A stretch of DNA of 64,000 nucleotides. Origin: Anderseniella sp963700895. GTDB taxonomy: Bacteria > Pseudomonadota > Alphaproteobacteria > Rhizobiales > Aestuariivirgaceae. Shown here one piece after another: positions 1 to 8,701 of the stretch. The notes beneath the pieces are model-generated. The model was not told the DNA's origin. It searched no databases and worked only from the letters and a program-made list of their open reading frames with translations. Within the stretch, counting starts at the first letter, position 1. Every line of letters begins with the position of its first letter. Position numbers and translations under genes: made by a program. The stretch is from positions 54,400 to 118,399 of the forward strand of contig CAVOZI010000018.1 of NCBI GenBank assembly GCA_963700895.1, given 5' to 3'.

Positions 1-884
1 CCGGAGAAGTCGCCTTGCAGCACCACCGCGTTGAACGCATCGCCCACATCGGCGATGGGCGAACCCGCCGGCACCAGCGTCGGGTGCACGCGCTGCTCGA
101 TGCCGTCCTCGGTGCGGCTGGCCACGCCAAGCAGCTTGAACTTGTAGCCCATCGACGAGGCGTTGCGGATGTCGGCCAGCGTGATGTCCTCGATGCCCTC
201 GATGTAGATGTCTTCCAGGGCGACCTCGGTACCGAAGGCTAGCGAGGTCAGGATCACCAGCTTGTGGGCGGTGTCGAAGCCGCCAATGTCGAAGGTGGGG
301 TCGGCCTCGGCATAGCCCAGGTCCTGGGCTTCCTTCAGCACGCCTGCGAAGTCGCGGCCCTCTGCTTCCATCTTGGTGAGAATGAAGTTGCAGGTACCGT
401 TGAGGATGCCGAACACCCGGCTGACCGAATTGCCGGCCAGGCTCTCGCGCAGCGTCTTGATGACCGGAATGGCGCCGGCCACCGCTGCCTCGTAGTTGAG
501 CGACACGCCAGCCTTGTCGGCCAGCTTCGCCAGCGCCACGCCGTGACGGGCGAGCAGCGCCTTGTTGGCGGTAACGACGTGCTTGCCGCACTTGAGTGCC
601 GATTCGACGCTGGCGCGCGCCGGCCCCTCGTCGCCGCCGATCAGCTCGACCAGCACGTCGATGTCTGCGTTCGCGGCCATGTCCGCCGGATTATCGAACC
701 ACTGGAAGGCGGACAGGTCGTGACCGCCCCTGTCCTTCGACTTCGTACGTGCCGACACCGCCGTGACTTTAACGGCACGGCCGCAGCGCGCTTCGATCAG
801 GTCGCCATGACGGGCCAGTTCATCGAGAACGCCGGTGCCGACCGTGCCAAGGCCGGCGAGGCCAATGCGCAAGGGGTCATTCAT
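1..884 (-). CDS. hom: Homoserine dehydrogenase, N-terminal part (runs off the window)
   Basis: NAD(P)-dependent reduction of aspartate semialdehyde to homoserine, a shared step to threonine and methionine, in the cytoplasm. The protein begins MNDPLRIGLAGLGTVGTG, a Rossmann dinucleotide-binding glycine motif. It continues with a typical catalytic domain including VVTANKALLARHG (about residue 120) and NGTCNFILTKME, both family signatures. Translation stays open to the edge of the window, so about 294 residues are present and the usual C-terminal ACT region is missing only because the window ends. The start at 884 is preferred because it precedes the Rossmann motif directly; a second ATG lies at 880 in another frame. 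It diverges from phaC. Assignment is from motifs and is strong. Confidence 0.93.
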   Translation of the reverse strand, partial: MNDPLRIGLAGLGTVGTGVLDELARHGDLIEARCGRAVKVTAVSARTKSKDRGGHDLSAFQWFDNPADMAANADIDVLVELIGGDEGPARASVESALKCGKHVVTANKALLARHGVALAKLADKAGVSLNYEAAVAGAIPVIKTLRESLAGNSVSRVFGILNGTCNFILTKMEAEGRDFAGVLKEAQDLGYAEADPTFDIGGFDTAHKLVILTSLAFGTEVALEDIYIEGIEDITLADIRNASSMGYKFKLLGVASRTEDGIEQRVHPTLVPAGSPIADVGDAFNAVVLQGDFS

Positions 885-1041
885 GTGAAAATGCCTGCCA
901 AGTTCAAGAGTGCCCAGAAATCAAGCCTTCCTTGCACTGTTTGGCCGGGGTTTTCAAGCGCCCGCGGGCTGGCTACTGCCGATTGCCGTTCAAGCTGCAG
1001 ATGCTTCAACTGTCCTTACGAAACCATGGTAGTCTTGTCAC

Positions 1042-1069
1042 GTTGCTGAGTTGCTCTAAGCTGCATAAT
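1042..1069 (+). promoter_or_regulatory. Possible promoter of phaC
   Basis: The 222-base gap between hom and phaC holds one modest sigma70-like pair. A CATAAT hexamer lies at 1064-1069 with a GTTGCT-type -35 element ending about 16 bases upstream. It lies about 38 bases before the phaC start. The match is weak and no operator or strong Shine-Dalgarno sequence is visible in the gap. Confidence 0.25.
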
Positions 1070-1106
1070 TGCGAAGTTCGATCCCTAGCCCGCTGGCGGT
1101 ACCACG

Positions 1107-2927
1107 ATGTCAAAGAACACGCCTGCCCACGATCCTTCCGGCTTCACCTTGCCCGACCCCATGAAGCTGATGGACAACCTGTCCAAGGCGCTGCAGATCG
1201 GAGCAAGCCTCGCCCAGCGCATGGCGGAGCGGCAGCAGCAGGAAGGCATGACAGCGGCTGACCCGGAAGAGGCGATGAAGCCGGTCGAGCCGGTGCTCAA
1301 GACGTTTTCCGAGATCGCCCAGTCCTATGCCCAGCATCCGGAACGCTGGGCCGAGGCCAGCTGGCAGCTGTGGCAGGGCTATGCGCAGCTGATGCAGAAC
1401 ACCTGGTCACGCATGCTGGGCGAGAACCCTGCGCCGGTGATCACACCGGACCGCTCGGACAAGCGGTTCAAGGATCCCGACTGGTCCAACAACCAGATGT
1501 TCGACTTCTTCAAGCAGGCGTACCTCCTCACCGCGCGCTGGGCGCACGACACCATTTCCGCATCCGCCGACGTGGACGAGGCCACCCGGCACCGGGCGCG
1601 GTTCTATTTCGACCAGATCGCCAATGCCATGGCGCCGACCAACTTCGCCTTCACCAATCCTGAAGTGCTAAAGCAGACGCTGGCCACCAGCGGCGAGAAC
1701 CTCGTCCAGGGCATGCAGAACCTGGCCCGCGACATCGAGGCCGGACACGGCTCGCTTAAGATCAAGCAGACCGACATGTCGGCCTTTGCGCTGGGCGAGA
1801 ACATAGCGCTGACGCCAGGCACCGTGGTCTACCAGAACGACCTGATGCAGCTGATCCAGTACGCCCCCACCACCGACAAGGTGCGTGAGGTGCCGCTGCT
1901 GATCGTGCCGCCATGGATCAACAAGTTCTACATCCTCGACCTGAACCCGAAGAAGTCGTTCATCGCGTGGTGCGTCAGCAAGGGGCTGACGGTGTTCGTG
2001 ATCTCATGGGTGAACCCCGATGCGAAGCTGGCGCAGAAGGGCTTTGCCGACTACATGCGCGAAGGCGTGCTGGAGGCGCTGACCCAGATCGGGAAGCAGA
2101 CCGGGCAGCACAAGGTCAACACCATCGGCTATTGCATCGGCGGCACGCTGCTGGCCTCGACGCTGGGCTACATGGCGGCCAAGGGCGACGACCGCATCAA
2201 CTCGGCCACCTTCTTCACCACGCAGGTGGATTTCACCCATGCCGGCGACCTGAAGGTGTTCGCAACGGAAGAGCAGATCTCCGCGGTCGAGGACAAGATG
2301 AACCGCGAGGGCTTTCTCGACGGCAAGGACATGGCCAACGCCTTCAACCTGTTGCGCTCCAACGACCTGATCTGGTCGTACGTGGTGAACAACTACCTGA
2401 AGGGCCGCGATCCGATGCCCTTCGACCTGCTCTACTGGAATGCCGACCCGACGCGGATGCCGGCGGCCACGCACTCGTTCTATCTGCGCGAGTGCTATCT
2501 CTACAATCACCTCTCCCAGGGCAAGATGACGCTCGACCAGGTGCGCATCGACCTGTCGAAGGTGAAGGTGCCGGTCTACAACCTTGCCGCCCGCGAGGAC
2601 CACATCGCGCCACTGCCGTCGGTGTTCCGGATCGGCGAGTTCATGGGCGGCGAGACAGAACTCGTCGTCGCCGGTTCCGGCCACATTGCCGGCGTCATCA
2701 ACCCGCCCGAGTCCGGCAAGTACCAGTACTGGACCAACAGGAAGGGTGCCAAGTCACTCGACGATTGGCTGGCCGGCGCCGAGGAACACCCCGGTTCCTG
2801 GTGGCCGCACTGGAAGGACTGGGTGAAGGAGAAGTCGGGCAAGAAGGTGCCGGCGCGAAATCCGGAACTTGGGCCGCTGCAGCCCATCGAACCGGCGCCC
2901 GGCAGCTACGTGAAGGTGAAGGGCTGA
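1107..2927 (+). CDS. phaC: Class I polyhydroxyalkanoate synthase
   Basis: Polymerises (R)-3-hydroxyacyl-CoA into storage polyester at the granule surface. The 606-residue length is normal for class I PhaC. The lipase-like box GYCIGG carries the nucleophile at about Cys343. The C-terminal part shows the AAREDHIAPL segment with the catalytic Asp and the GHIAGVINPP segment with the catalytic His. An N-terminal PhaC domain precedes the alpha/beta-hydrolase fold. No phaA, phaB or phasin gene is adjacent, so monomer supply must come from elsewhere. It stands alone and is convergent with the permease that follows. The reading frame is intact and the assignment is firm. Confidence 0.96.
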   Translation: MSKNTPAHDPSGFTLPDPMKLMDNLSKALQIGASLAQRMAERQQQEGMTAADPEEAMKPVEPVLKTFSEIAQSYAQHPERWAEASWQLWQGYAQLMQNTWSRMLGENPAPVITPDRSDKRFKDPDWSNNQMFDFFKQAYLLTARWAHDTISASADVDEATRHRARFYFDQIANAMAPTNFAFTNPEVLKQTLATSGENLVQGMQNLARDIEAGHGSLKIKQTDMSAFALGENIALTPGTVVYQNDLMQLIQYAPTTDKVREVPLLIVPPWINKFYILDLNPKKSFIAWCVSKGLTVFVISWVNPDAKLAQKGFADYMREGVLEALTQIGKQTGQHKVNTIGYCIGGTLLASTLGYMAAKGDDRINSATFFTTQVDFTHAGDLKVFATEEQISAVEDKMNREGFLDGKDMANAFNLLRSNDLIWSYVVNNYLKGRDPMPFDLLYWNADPTRMPAATHSFYLRECYLYNHLSQGKMTLDQVRIDLSKVKVPVYNLAAREDHIAPLPSVFRIGEFMGGETELVVAGSGHIAGVINPPESGKYQYWTNRKGAKSLDDWLAGAEEHPGSWWPHWKDWVKEKSGKKVPARNPELGPLQPIEPAPGSYVKVKG

Positions 2928-3048
2928 GCCCCACAATTGGCGCTTGCTGACATCCCAGATGGCTGACTGGAGCTGTTGGGGGGACGTTGATTTTGAACAA
3001 TCGAGGCAGCCAGGTGGGACTTTCAATCCTTTCCAAACGACCTTCCTA

Positions 3049-4098
3049 TCAAAAGACCTGCCAGAGTTGGAACAACAGCCCCGCGACAAATGCACCTGTA
3101 AGAGACAAGGCAATGTAGAGCGCAAAGACGGGTGGACGGGCCAGCGCCCAGACAGCCATCGCAGCAGGGATTGAAGTTACGCCGCCAGCGACAAGAAACG
3201 CCATTCCCGCGCCCGGCGCCATGCCCTGATCAATCAGCCCACTGACAAGCGGCAATGCAGCATACCCATTGAGGTAAGCAGGCACGCCCACCAGCGTCGC
3301 CATCACGATGGGCATCAACCCGGTGCCGCCAAGTACCGATGTTACCGCTTCGGCCGGTATCCAGGCGAGCATCAGGCTTTCAAGCAGAAAGGCTAGGGTC
3401 AGCCACTTGGCGAGGAAGAGTGTTGTACTCCATGCTGTCCTTGCAAACTTTGAGCGTCGCTCCGCATCAACCCAGAAGCGCCACGTCACTGGTTTGGGCG
3501 CCCTCACCTTCGCTCCGCCACAGCCACCGTTACCAACGCCTTCGCGCAGAGGATCTGAGAGCGCGCCACCTCGGGCCAGCAGGTGGACGGTCACGCCGCC
3601 AAACAGCCCCAGTCCAATTGCCGCAAGAGTCTTGGCGACTGCAAACTCCAGATCGAGCACACCCGCGGTCAGCACGAACATTGACGGATCCATGATTGGC
3701 GACGCCAGCCAGAACGCCATGACCGCAGATAGCGGCACGCCCATGGCGAGAAGTGCTGCAATCAACGGGATGACGCCGCAGGAACAGAAGGGAGACAGGC
3801 CACCAGCAAGTGCTCCGAGTGCAATCATGAGCAACGGTGCACCCGTGAACGCCTTGGCGATCAGGTTATCGGCGCCTGTAGCGCCGGCCCACGCAGCGAT
3901 CACGATGGAAAGGATGAGGTAGGGCGCTGTGTTCAAGAGCGCAGTCCCGGCAAACTGTGCGCTCGTGATGGACTGGGCCGGATCGAAGACCGCGAGCAGG
4001 ACGACGATCAGGGCGGAGGCCAGCCATACACGCTGATCAGTCAGGAACTGTCTCAACACGGTCAAGGAACCATGGGGCGATGGCGCCAGATATGTCAT
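3049..4098 (-). CDS. Permease of the YraQ/ArsP (DUF318) family
   Basis: Integral membrane permease of about 349 residues with roughly eight to ten hydrophobic segments. The hallmark is PFCSCGVIPL in the first half, the Cys-x-Cys motif of the YraQ/ArsP permease family. A central loop rich in Gly, Cys and Lys (GNGGCGG) separates two homologous membrane halves, the usual family layout. Family members export metalloid or organoarsenical compounds or metals; the substrate here is unknown. I chose the ATG at 4098 because a GGAG sits eight bases before it. An upstream in-frame start would overlap the regulator. It follows the ArsR-type regulator by 52 bases on the same strand, so the two form an operon. 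Confidence 0.82.
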   Translation of the reverse strand: MTYLAPSPHGSLTVLRQFLTDQRVWLASALIVVLLAVFDPAQSITSAQFAGTALLNTAPYLILSIVIAAWAGATGADNLIAKAFTGAPLLMIALGALAGGLSPFCSCGVIPLIAALLAMGVPLSAVMAFWLASPIMDPSMFVLTAGVLDLEFAVAKTLAAIGLGLFGGVTVHLLARGGALSDPLREGVGNGGCGGAKVRAPKPVTWRFWVDAERRSKFARTAWSTTLFLAKWLTLAFLLESLMLAWIPAEAVTSVLGGTGLMPIVMATLVGVPAYLNGYAALPLVSGLIDQGMAPGAGMAFLVAGGVTSIPAAMAVWALARPPVFALYIALSLTGAFVAGLLFQLWQVF

Positions 4099-4099
4099 T

Positions 4100-4112
4100 A
4101 CCAAATCTCCAG
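4100..4112 (-). promoter_or_regulatory. Candidate ArsR operator before the permease
   Basis: The plus strand reads ACCAAATCTCCAG here. Eleven of these 13 bases recur upstream of the regulator (4481-4493). Within it lies the palindrome AAATCT-CC-AGATTT (4103-4116). The element overlaps the permease ribosome-binding site, so bound regulator or a small hairpin could affect expression. This is an inference from the repeat alone. Confidence 0.35.
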
Positions 4113-4150
4113 ATTTATAGTTATTTTGAGCAAAAACTGGCTCCAAACTT

Positions 4151-4468
4151 TCAGGCTGCATCCTCATTGCGCTCGGTGGACACACCCGCGCAGCATTCGG
4201 AAGTCAGGAAGTCCACGGTACGGCGCATGGCCGGATAATCGACCATGTTGTATACCTCGCGCCCGTGTTTCTCCTGCAAGACCAGGCCGGCATCGACCAG
4301 GGTCGACAGGTGATGTGCTAATGTCGAAGGCGCAAGACCAAGGTGCTCGCCAATGTCACTGACCCTTAAACCTTCCTTGCCGGCTTTTACCAGAAGCCGG
4401 AAGATCGACAGGCGAGCATCATGGCCGAGGGCGGCGAGAGCGCGAGCAGTAGGGCTAACCATGGTCAT
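4151..4468 (-). CDS. ArsR/SmtB-family transcriptional repressor
   Basis: Small winged-helix repressor of 105 residues. The HTH region is LRVSDIGEHLGLAPSTLAHH followed by LSTLVDAGLV, a clear ArsR-family recognition helix and wing. A Cys pair near the C terminus (SECCAG) could bind a thiophilic metal or metalloid. Two in-frame ATGs lie at 4468 and 4462; I keep the outer one without strong preference. It is first in an operon with the permease, so the likely role is repression of its own operon until inducer binds. An insertion element lies directly upstream, within about 100 bases of the start, and may have altered its promoter. The inducer cannot be read from the sequence. Confidence 0.9.
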   Translation of the reverse strand: MTMVSPTARALAALGHDARLSIFRLLVKAGKEGLRVSDIGEHLGLAPSTLAHHLSTLVDAGLVLQEKHGREVYNMVDYPAMRRTVDFLTSECCAGVSTERNEDAA

Positions 4469-5693
4469 GATTCAAATATAACCAAAAATCCAGTTATGTC
4501 GAGATCTTTCTCGCCAAACGGCCCGCCCGGCGAACTCGACACGGTTAATCGACTTCTCCTGCATCGAATTGGCGGGTTCTTCCCATCCAGCTTCTGGTGG
4601 AGGGATTCCAACACTTGGTGCCCGCGCTTGACTGCTGCGATGATCTTGTCGGGGTCCTTGGTCCATTTGAATGGCTTTGGCTGCTGGTTATGCTCGGCGA
4701 GGAAGCGGTTGATGGCAGCCTGGAGGTCGACGATGGAGTGGAAGACACCGCGTTTCAGGCGGCGCTTCGACAGTTTGGCGAAGAAGCCCTCTACCGCGTT
4801 GAGCCAGGAACACGAGGTTGGCGTGAAGTGGAAAGTGAAGCGCTTGTGGCGCTCGAGCCAGGCGCGCACTTTGGGGTGCTTGTGGGCAGCATAGTTGTCG
4901 AGGACGACATGCACGGCCTTGTCGACGGGAACCTCAGCGTTGATGGCATTCAGAAAGCGGATGAACTCCTGATGGCGATGGCGCTGCATGTTCCTGCCTA
5001 TGACGGTGCCGTCCAGCACGTTCAGGGCCGCGAACAAAGGGTGGTGCCGTTGCGCTTGTAGTCGTGGGTCATCGTGCCGAGGCGCCCTTTCTTCATCGGC
5101 AGACCTGGCTGTGTGCGGTCGAGCGCCTGGATCTGGCTCTTCTCGTCGATCGACAGCACGATGGCGTGAGCCGGCGGATTGACGTAAAGGCCGACGACGT
5201 CGCGCTGCTTGTCGATAAACTTCGGATCGTTGGAGAGCTTGAACTGGCGCCAGCGGTGGGGGGCGAAGCCATGCGCCTTCCAGATGCGCCTGACGGCGCT
5301 GGCGCTGATGCCCGCCTGCTTCGCCATCATGTCGGCGGTCCAGTGCGTCGTCTCGCACGGCGGATCAGCAAGCGTCAGTGCCACCACTCGCTCGGTGAGC
5401 TCGGGCCCGAGAGGAGCAATGCGCGACGGCCTCGTCTTGTCGCGCAGCAGTCCCTCATAGCCTTCCACGGCAAAGCGCTCCTGCCAACGCCATACGCAGG
5501 TCTTCGACTTGCCGGTCCGGCGCATGATCTCGACGGTGCCGATACCGTCGGCAGACAAAAGCACGATCTGGGCGCGCCAGACATGCTTTTGCGGGGCGTT
5601 GCGGTCCCTGACCAGCGCCACCAGACGGGCGCGATCGGTCGGCGAGGCAGTGAACGATATTCCTGTGCGCATCCCCCAGACTCGCATGCGCAC
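4465..5693 (-). pseudogene. IS630-family transposase, frame broken in the middle
   Basis: DDE transposase in two overlapping frames. The first part (from 5693, or better 5672 where MRTGISF starts) has the Tc1/IS630 helix-turn-helix and the first acidic residue in SIDEKSQIQ. The second part carries the second Asp in VVLDNYAAHKHP and the Glu in WLNAVEGFFAKL. The break is near 5045: the first frame ends GTTLCSRP while the second continues LFAALNVLDGTVIG. Restoring it needs one base added or two removed. A CCCTTTG heptamer is present but in the wrong phase for -1 slippage, so programmed frameshifting is not supported. The C terminus runs on past the usual LESLH end to a stop just inside the arsR-type start. 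Confidence 0.85.
4478..4497 (-). promoter_or_regulatory. Candidate ArsR operator and promoter before the regulator
   Basis: An inverted repeat ATAAC-N10-GTTAT lies 10 bases upstream of the regulator start. It contains ACCAAAAATCCAG, which matches 11 of 13 bases of the element in front of the permease. A TATATT hexamer on the minus strand immediately beside it could serve as -10. Autoregulation is the simplest reading. Confidence 0.4.
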
Positions 5694-5720
5694 GGCAGAA
5701 TGGGAATCCCAAAAAGGACT
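4500..5720 (-). mobile_element. IS630-family insertion sequence, ends approximate
   Basis: The element is defined by its transposase. The terminal repeats are not clear. The best candidate pair is GGGTTCTTCCCATCCAGC at 4574-4591 against the complement of GCAGAATGGGAATCCC at 5695-5710, an imperfect match that would be the inner part of longer ends. IS630 elements insert at TA and duplicate it, but I could not fix both TA positions. The left end lies within about 100 bases of the arsR-type start. Boundaries should be treated as uncertain by tens of bases. Confidence 0.6.
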
Positions 5721-5817
5721 CCTATGTCAGGCGGGAACCACTAGCGGTGACAGCCTTGCCAGCGCAGCCGCCATTCAGCGTTCGACGTGCGCAAGGGCAG
5801 GCCCACGGCAAAAGGGT

Positions 5818-6210
5818 TCAGAGTATCCCCTCTTCCGCGTCTTCAACCGAGATGCCCATCTTCTCCAGGCCCTCTTCGAGATAGTCCGACAGCATCGGCA
5901 CGCCGAGCAGGTAATTCTCGGTTTTGTTGACGCGTTCGGAGCGCGCGGTGTCCACCGCCTCCTCCCAGTCTTCCGGCTCGTAGGTGCCGCGGCCCACCCA
6001 CATGAGCGCCACAAGTGAGACCTGTTCGTCGATGTTGAGATCGGCGATGAACTGGCGCAATTCGGCTTCGAGCGGATCGTTGGCCCGGACTTCCAGGATC
6101 GAGTCCGGATCGTCCTCGTCGATGTCGCCACCCCAGGCGCCGACCTTGCCGTCCAGTTCACGGGCAAGAACGATGATGTGGGCCACCTTTTCCGGTGCGA
6201 TATCGAGCAT
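5818..6210 (-). CDS. DUF3775 family protein
   Basis: Acidic 130-residue cytoplasmic protein, recognised as DUF3775 by its opening MLDIAPEKVAHIIVLARELD and by the central ALMWVGRGTYEPEDW segment. The family is common and single-copy in Alphaproteobacteria and has no established function. No signal peptide or membrane segment is visible. It is flanked by the insertion element on one side and the flavin oxidoreductase on the other, each about 100-165 bases away, so it is probably a single transcription unit. The annotation is family membership only. Confidence 0.8.
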   Translation of the reverse strand: MLDIAPEKVAHIIVLARELDGKVGAWGGDIDEDDPDSILEVRANDPLEAELRQFIADLNIDEQVSLVALMWVGRGTYEPEDWEEAVDTARSERVNKTENYLLGVPMLSDYLEEGLEKMGISVEDAEEGIL

Positions 6211-6375
6211 GGGCCTGCCTCCATTTTCAGTGCGATGAAGACAGTGAAACGCGCCCTGCCCGGTCAGTCCTTGATTCAGAGCAAATCAGGTTTCAACGAC
6301 CAAACAAAAGTCAGAAATTGACCAGTTGCCGGGGCAATTCCTGAAACCGAATGAACCTGAAATGCTGCAGAGCAA

Positions 6376-7527
6376 TTACTTGCCGGTCTTTGCAAACTGC
6401 CGCAGCCCTTGCGCCCGGCGGTCCAGCCACCAGCCGTACTGTTCAGGCCACTGGGCAAAGTCGAGGTCGACGCCCATGGCCTGCGCCTGGTGGCGGGGCC
6501 AGAACGGGTCGTGGATGGCTTCACGCGCAATGGCGATCAGGTCGGCCTGGCCGTTCTGCAGGATGGCTTCCGCCTGCGAGCCATCGAGGATCAGCCCCAC
6601 GGCCATGGTCATGATGCCTGCCTCGCGCCTGATCTGCTCGGCATAGGGCACCTGGAAGCCGGGGCCGCGAAGACCTGACGAGGCGGTCGCGCCGGCTGCC
6701 GCATTGCCGCCGGACGAACAGTCGATCACGTCGACGCCAAGCGCCTTCAGTTCGCGCGACAGAACCACCGAGTCGCCGATCTGCCAGCCGCCTTCGAACC
6801 CGTCGACCGAGGACAGACGCACGAACAGCGGCTTGCCATCGGGCCAGATGGGCCGCACGGCCTCGACCATCTCCAGCAGGAAGCGCATCCGGTTCTCAAG
6901 GCTGCCGCCATACTTGTCGGTGCGCTTGTTGGACAGGGGCGAGAGAAACTGCTGCGCAAGGTAACCGTGCGCGGCATGCAGCTCGATCAGCTCCATGCCG
7001 ATGCGATCAGCGCGCCGGGCCGCGTTCCCGAACAGGCCGATGACGCGGGCAATGTCATCGTGGCTCATCTCGCGCGGCACCAGCCAGCCGTCGCCTGCCG
7101 GAATGGGGCTTGGACCGATGACCTCCCATGCAAGTTCTCCGCGCGCGGCATCGGTCTCGTCAAGCGCGGCATTGCCATGCCATGGCCGCTGGATCGAGGC
7201 CTTGCGGCCGGCATGGCCAAGCTGGATGCCGGGCATCACACCCTGTCCCTTCATAAAGTCGACAATCGGCTTGATGGCGTCGGCGTGAGCCTCGTCCCAG
7301 ATGCCGAGACAGCCATGGGTGATGCGGCCGATGTCCTCAACGGCGGTTGCCTCGAGGATGATGGCGCCGGGCCGGCCCAATGCATACTTCGAATAATTGG
7401 CGAAATGCCAGCCGGCGAACATGCCATCCTTCGCCGAGTACTGGCACATCGGCGCGATTACGATGCGGTTGGAAAGCGACACGTCCTTGAGGACGAGAGG
7501 GGTGAAGAGCTTCGGCAATTGCTTCAT
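6376..7527 (-). CDS. NADH:flavin oxidoreductase, YqjM-type Old Yellow Enzyme
   Basis: FMN-dependent ene-reductase of 383 residues, full length for the YqjM class. The FMN-binding start PLVLKDVSLSNRIVIAPMCQ carries the Cys of the YqjM class (APMCQYS). HAAHGYLAQQFLSPLSNKRT is the conserved substrate and FMN-binding segment, and LENRMRF follows as usual. The C-terminal phosphate-binding part is VGLILDGSQAEAILQNGQAD. Family members reduce activated alkenes; the physiological substrate is unknown. Its ATG overlaps the argC stop (ATGA), so it is co-transcribed with argC and probably translationally coupled. A functional link to arginine synthesis is not evident. Confidence 0.9.
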   Translation of the reverse strand: MKQLPKLFTPLVLKDVSLSNRIVIAPMCQYSAKDGMFAGWHFANYSKYALGRPGAIILEATAVEDIGRITHGCLGIWDEAHADAIKPIVDFMKGQGVMPGIQLGHAGRKASIQRPWHGNAALDETDAARGELAWEVIGPSPIPAGDGWLVPREMSHDDIARVIGLFGNAARRADRIGMELIELHAAHGYLAQQFLSPLSNKRTDKYGGSLENRMRFLLEMVEAVRPIWPDGKPLFVRLSSVDGFEGGWQIGDSVVLSRELKALGVDVIDCSSGGNAAAGATASSGLRGPGFQVPYAEQIRREAGIMTMAVGLILDGSQAEAILQNGQADLIAIAREAIHDPFWPRHQAQAMGVDLDFAQWPEQYGWWLDRRAQGLRQFAKTGK

Positions 7528-8570
7528 GGGAACATGGTCACTTGTTCAAGGCCGGCGGTTTCGGCCAGGCCAAACATCAGGTTGAAGTTCTGCACCGCCT
7601 GGCCGGCGGAGCCCTTGACCAGGTTGTCGAGCGTCGACATCAGGATCACCCGGCCCGGCACCCGGTCAGGCACCACGCCCAGCATCACCCGGTTGGAACC
7701 GCGCACATATTGCGTGGCCGGCAGCACGCCCTTCGGCGCCATGTTGACGAACGGCTCATCCTTATAGTGGCTGGTCAGTTCGGCCTTGCAGTCAGCAGCG
7801 GTCTTGCCCCGTGCAAGCCTGGCATAAGCCGTGATGAACTCGCCGCGGCTCATCGGGATCAGGTGCGGGGTGAAGTTGACGATCACGTCCTTGCCGGCGG
7901 CAAGGCTGAGTTCCTGCTCGATCTCGGGTGCGTGGCGGTGCTTGCCGACGGAGTATGGACCCATGCCCTCGCCCGCCTCGCAGAACAGGGTGTTCTGCTT
8001 GAGCGAGCGGCCCGCACCCGACACGCCCGACTTGGCATCGATGATCAGATCGGTCGCGTCGATCAGGCCGGCGCTCACCAGCGGCAAGAGCAGCATCAGC
8101 ACGGCGGTCGGGTAGCAGCCCGGACAGGCCACCAGCCTGGTCTTCGCAATGTCATCGCGGTAGTGCTCGGTCAAGCCGTAGACAGCCTGTTTCTGCAGGT
8201 CCAGCGCGATGTGCTCGTTACCGTACCATTGCTGGTAGACGGCCGGGTCGCGCAGCCGGAAGTCAGCCGACATGTCGATCACCTTGACGCTGTCCGGCAG
8301 GGTGACGATCACCTGCTGGCTGGTGGAGTGCGGCAAGCCGCAGAAAGCCGCGTCAACCTGTCCCCAGGCCACCTCCTCGTTCTTCACCATGGCTGGCAAG
8401 CCCAGGCCGGCAAGGTGCGGGTAGACCGTTTCCACCGGCTGGCCTGCATGGGAGTTGGCGGTCAGCGCCACGATTTCCATGTTTGGGTGCACCACGGCAA
8501 GGCGAATGAGGTCGGCGCCCGTATAGCCGGATGCGCCAATGACGGCGATGCGAACCTTCTTGCTACTCAT
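7524..8570 (-). CDS. argC: N-acetyl-gamma-glutamyl-phosphate reductase
   Basis: NADPH-dependent third step of arginine biosynthesis, converting N-acetylglutamyl phosphate to the semialdehyde. The Rossmann start is RIAVIGASGYTGADLIRL. The catalytic Cys sits in LVACPGCYPTAVL, and SGVSGAGRSLK is a further family motif. The start at 8570 is chosen because AGGAGGGG precedes it at good distance. A longer in-frame start at 8630 would add 20 unconserved residues. The resulting 348 residues match the long-form ArgC. It is followed by the flavin oxidoreductase with a four-base overlap. Confidence 0.95.
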   Translation of the reverse strand: MSSKKVRIAVIGASGYTGADLIRLAVVHPNMEIVALTANSHAGQPVETVYPHLAGLGLPAMVKNEEVAWGQVDAAFCGLPHSTSQQVIVTLPDSVKVIDMSADFRLRDPAVYQQWYGNEHIALDLQKQAVYGLTEHYRDDIAKTRLVACPGCYPTAVLMLLLPLVSAGLIDATDLIIDAKSGVSGAGRSLKQNTLFCEAGEGMGPYSVGKHRHAPEIEQELSLAAGKDVIVNFTPHLIPMSRGEFITAYARLARGKTAADCKAELTSHYKDEPFVNMAPKGVLPATQYVRGSNRVMLGVVPDRVPGRVILMSTLDNLVKGSAGQAVQNFNLMFGLAETAGLEQVTMFP

Positions 8571-8701
8571 GGGGCACCCCTCCTGATGACAATGGCGCCA
8601 TGCCATAGCCGGTTTGATGGATTTGCGCAAAGCCCGCGCGTGGCATAGACAACACTCCAGCCGTCACCTTTCCGCATACCGGACCGAAAGACCTTCAATC
8701 C

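Noticed and set aside
5040..5052. CCCTTTG as a -1 slippery site in the transposase
   Set aside because: Codon phase is ACC CTT TGT, so the heptamer is not read as X-XXY-YYZ and tandem slippage would not work.
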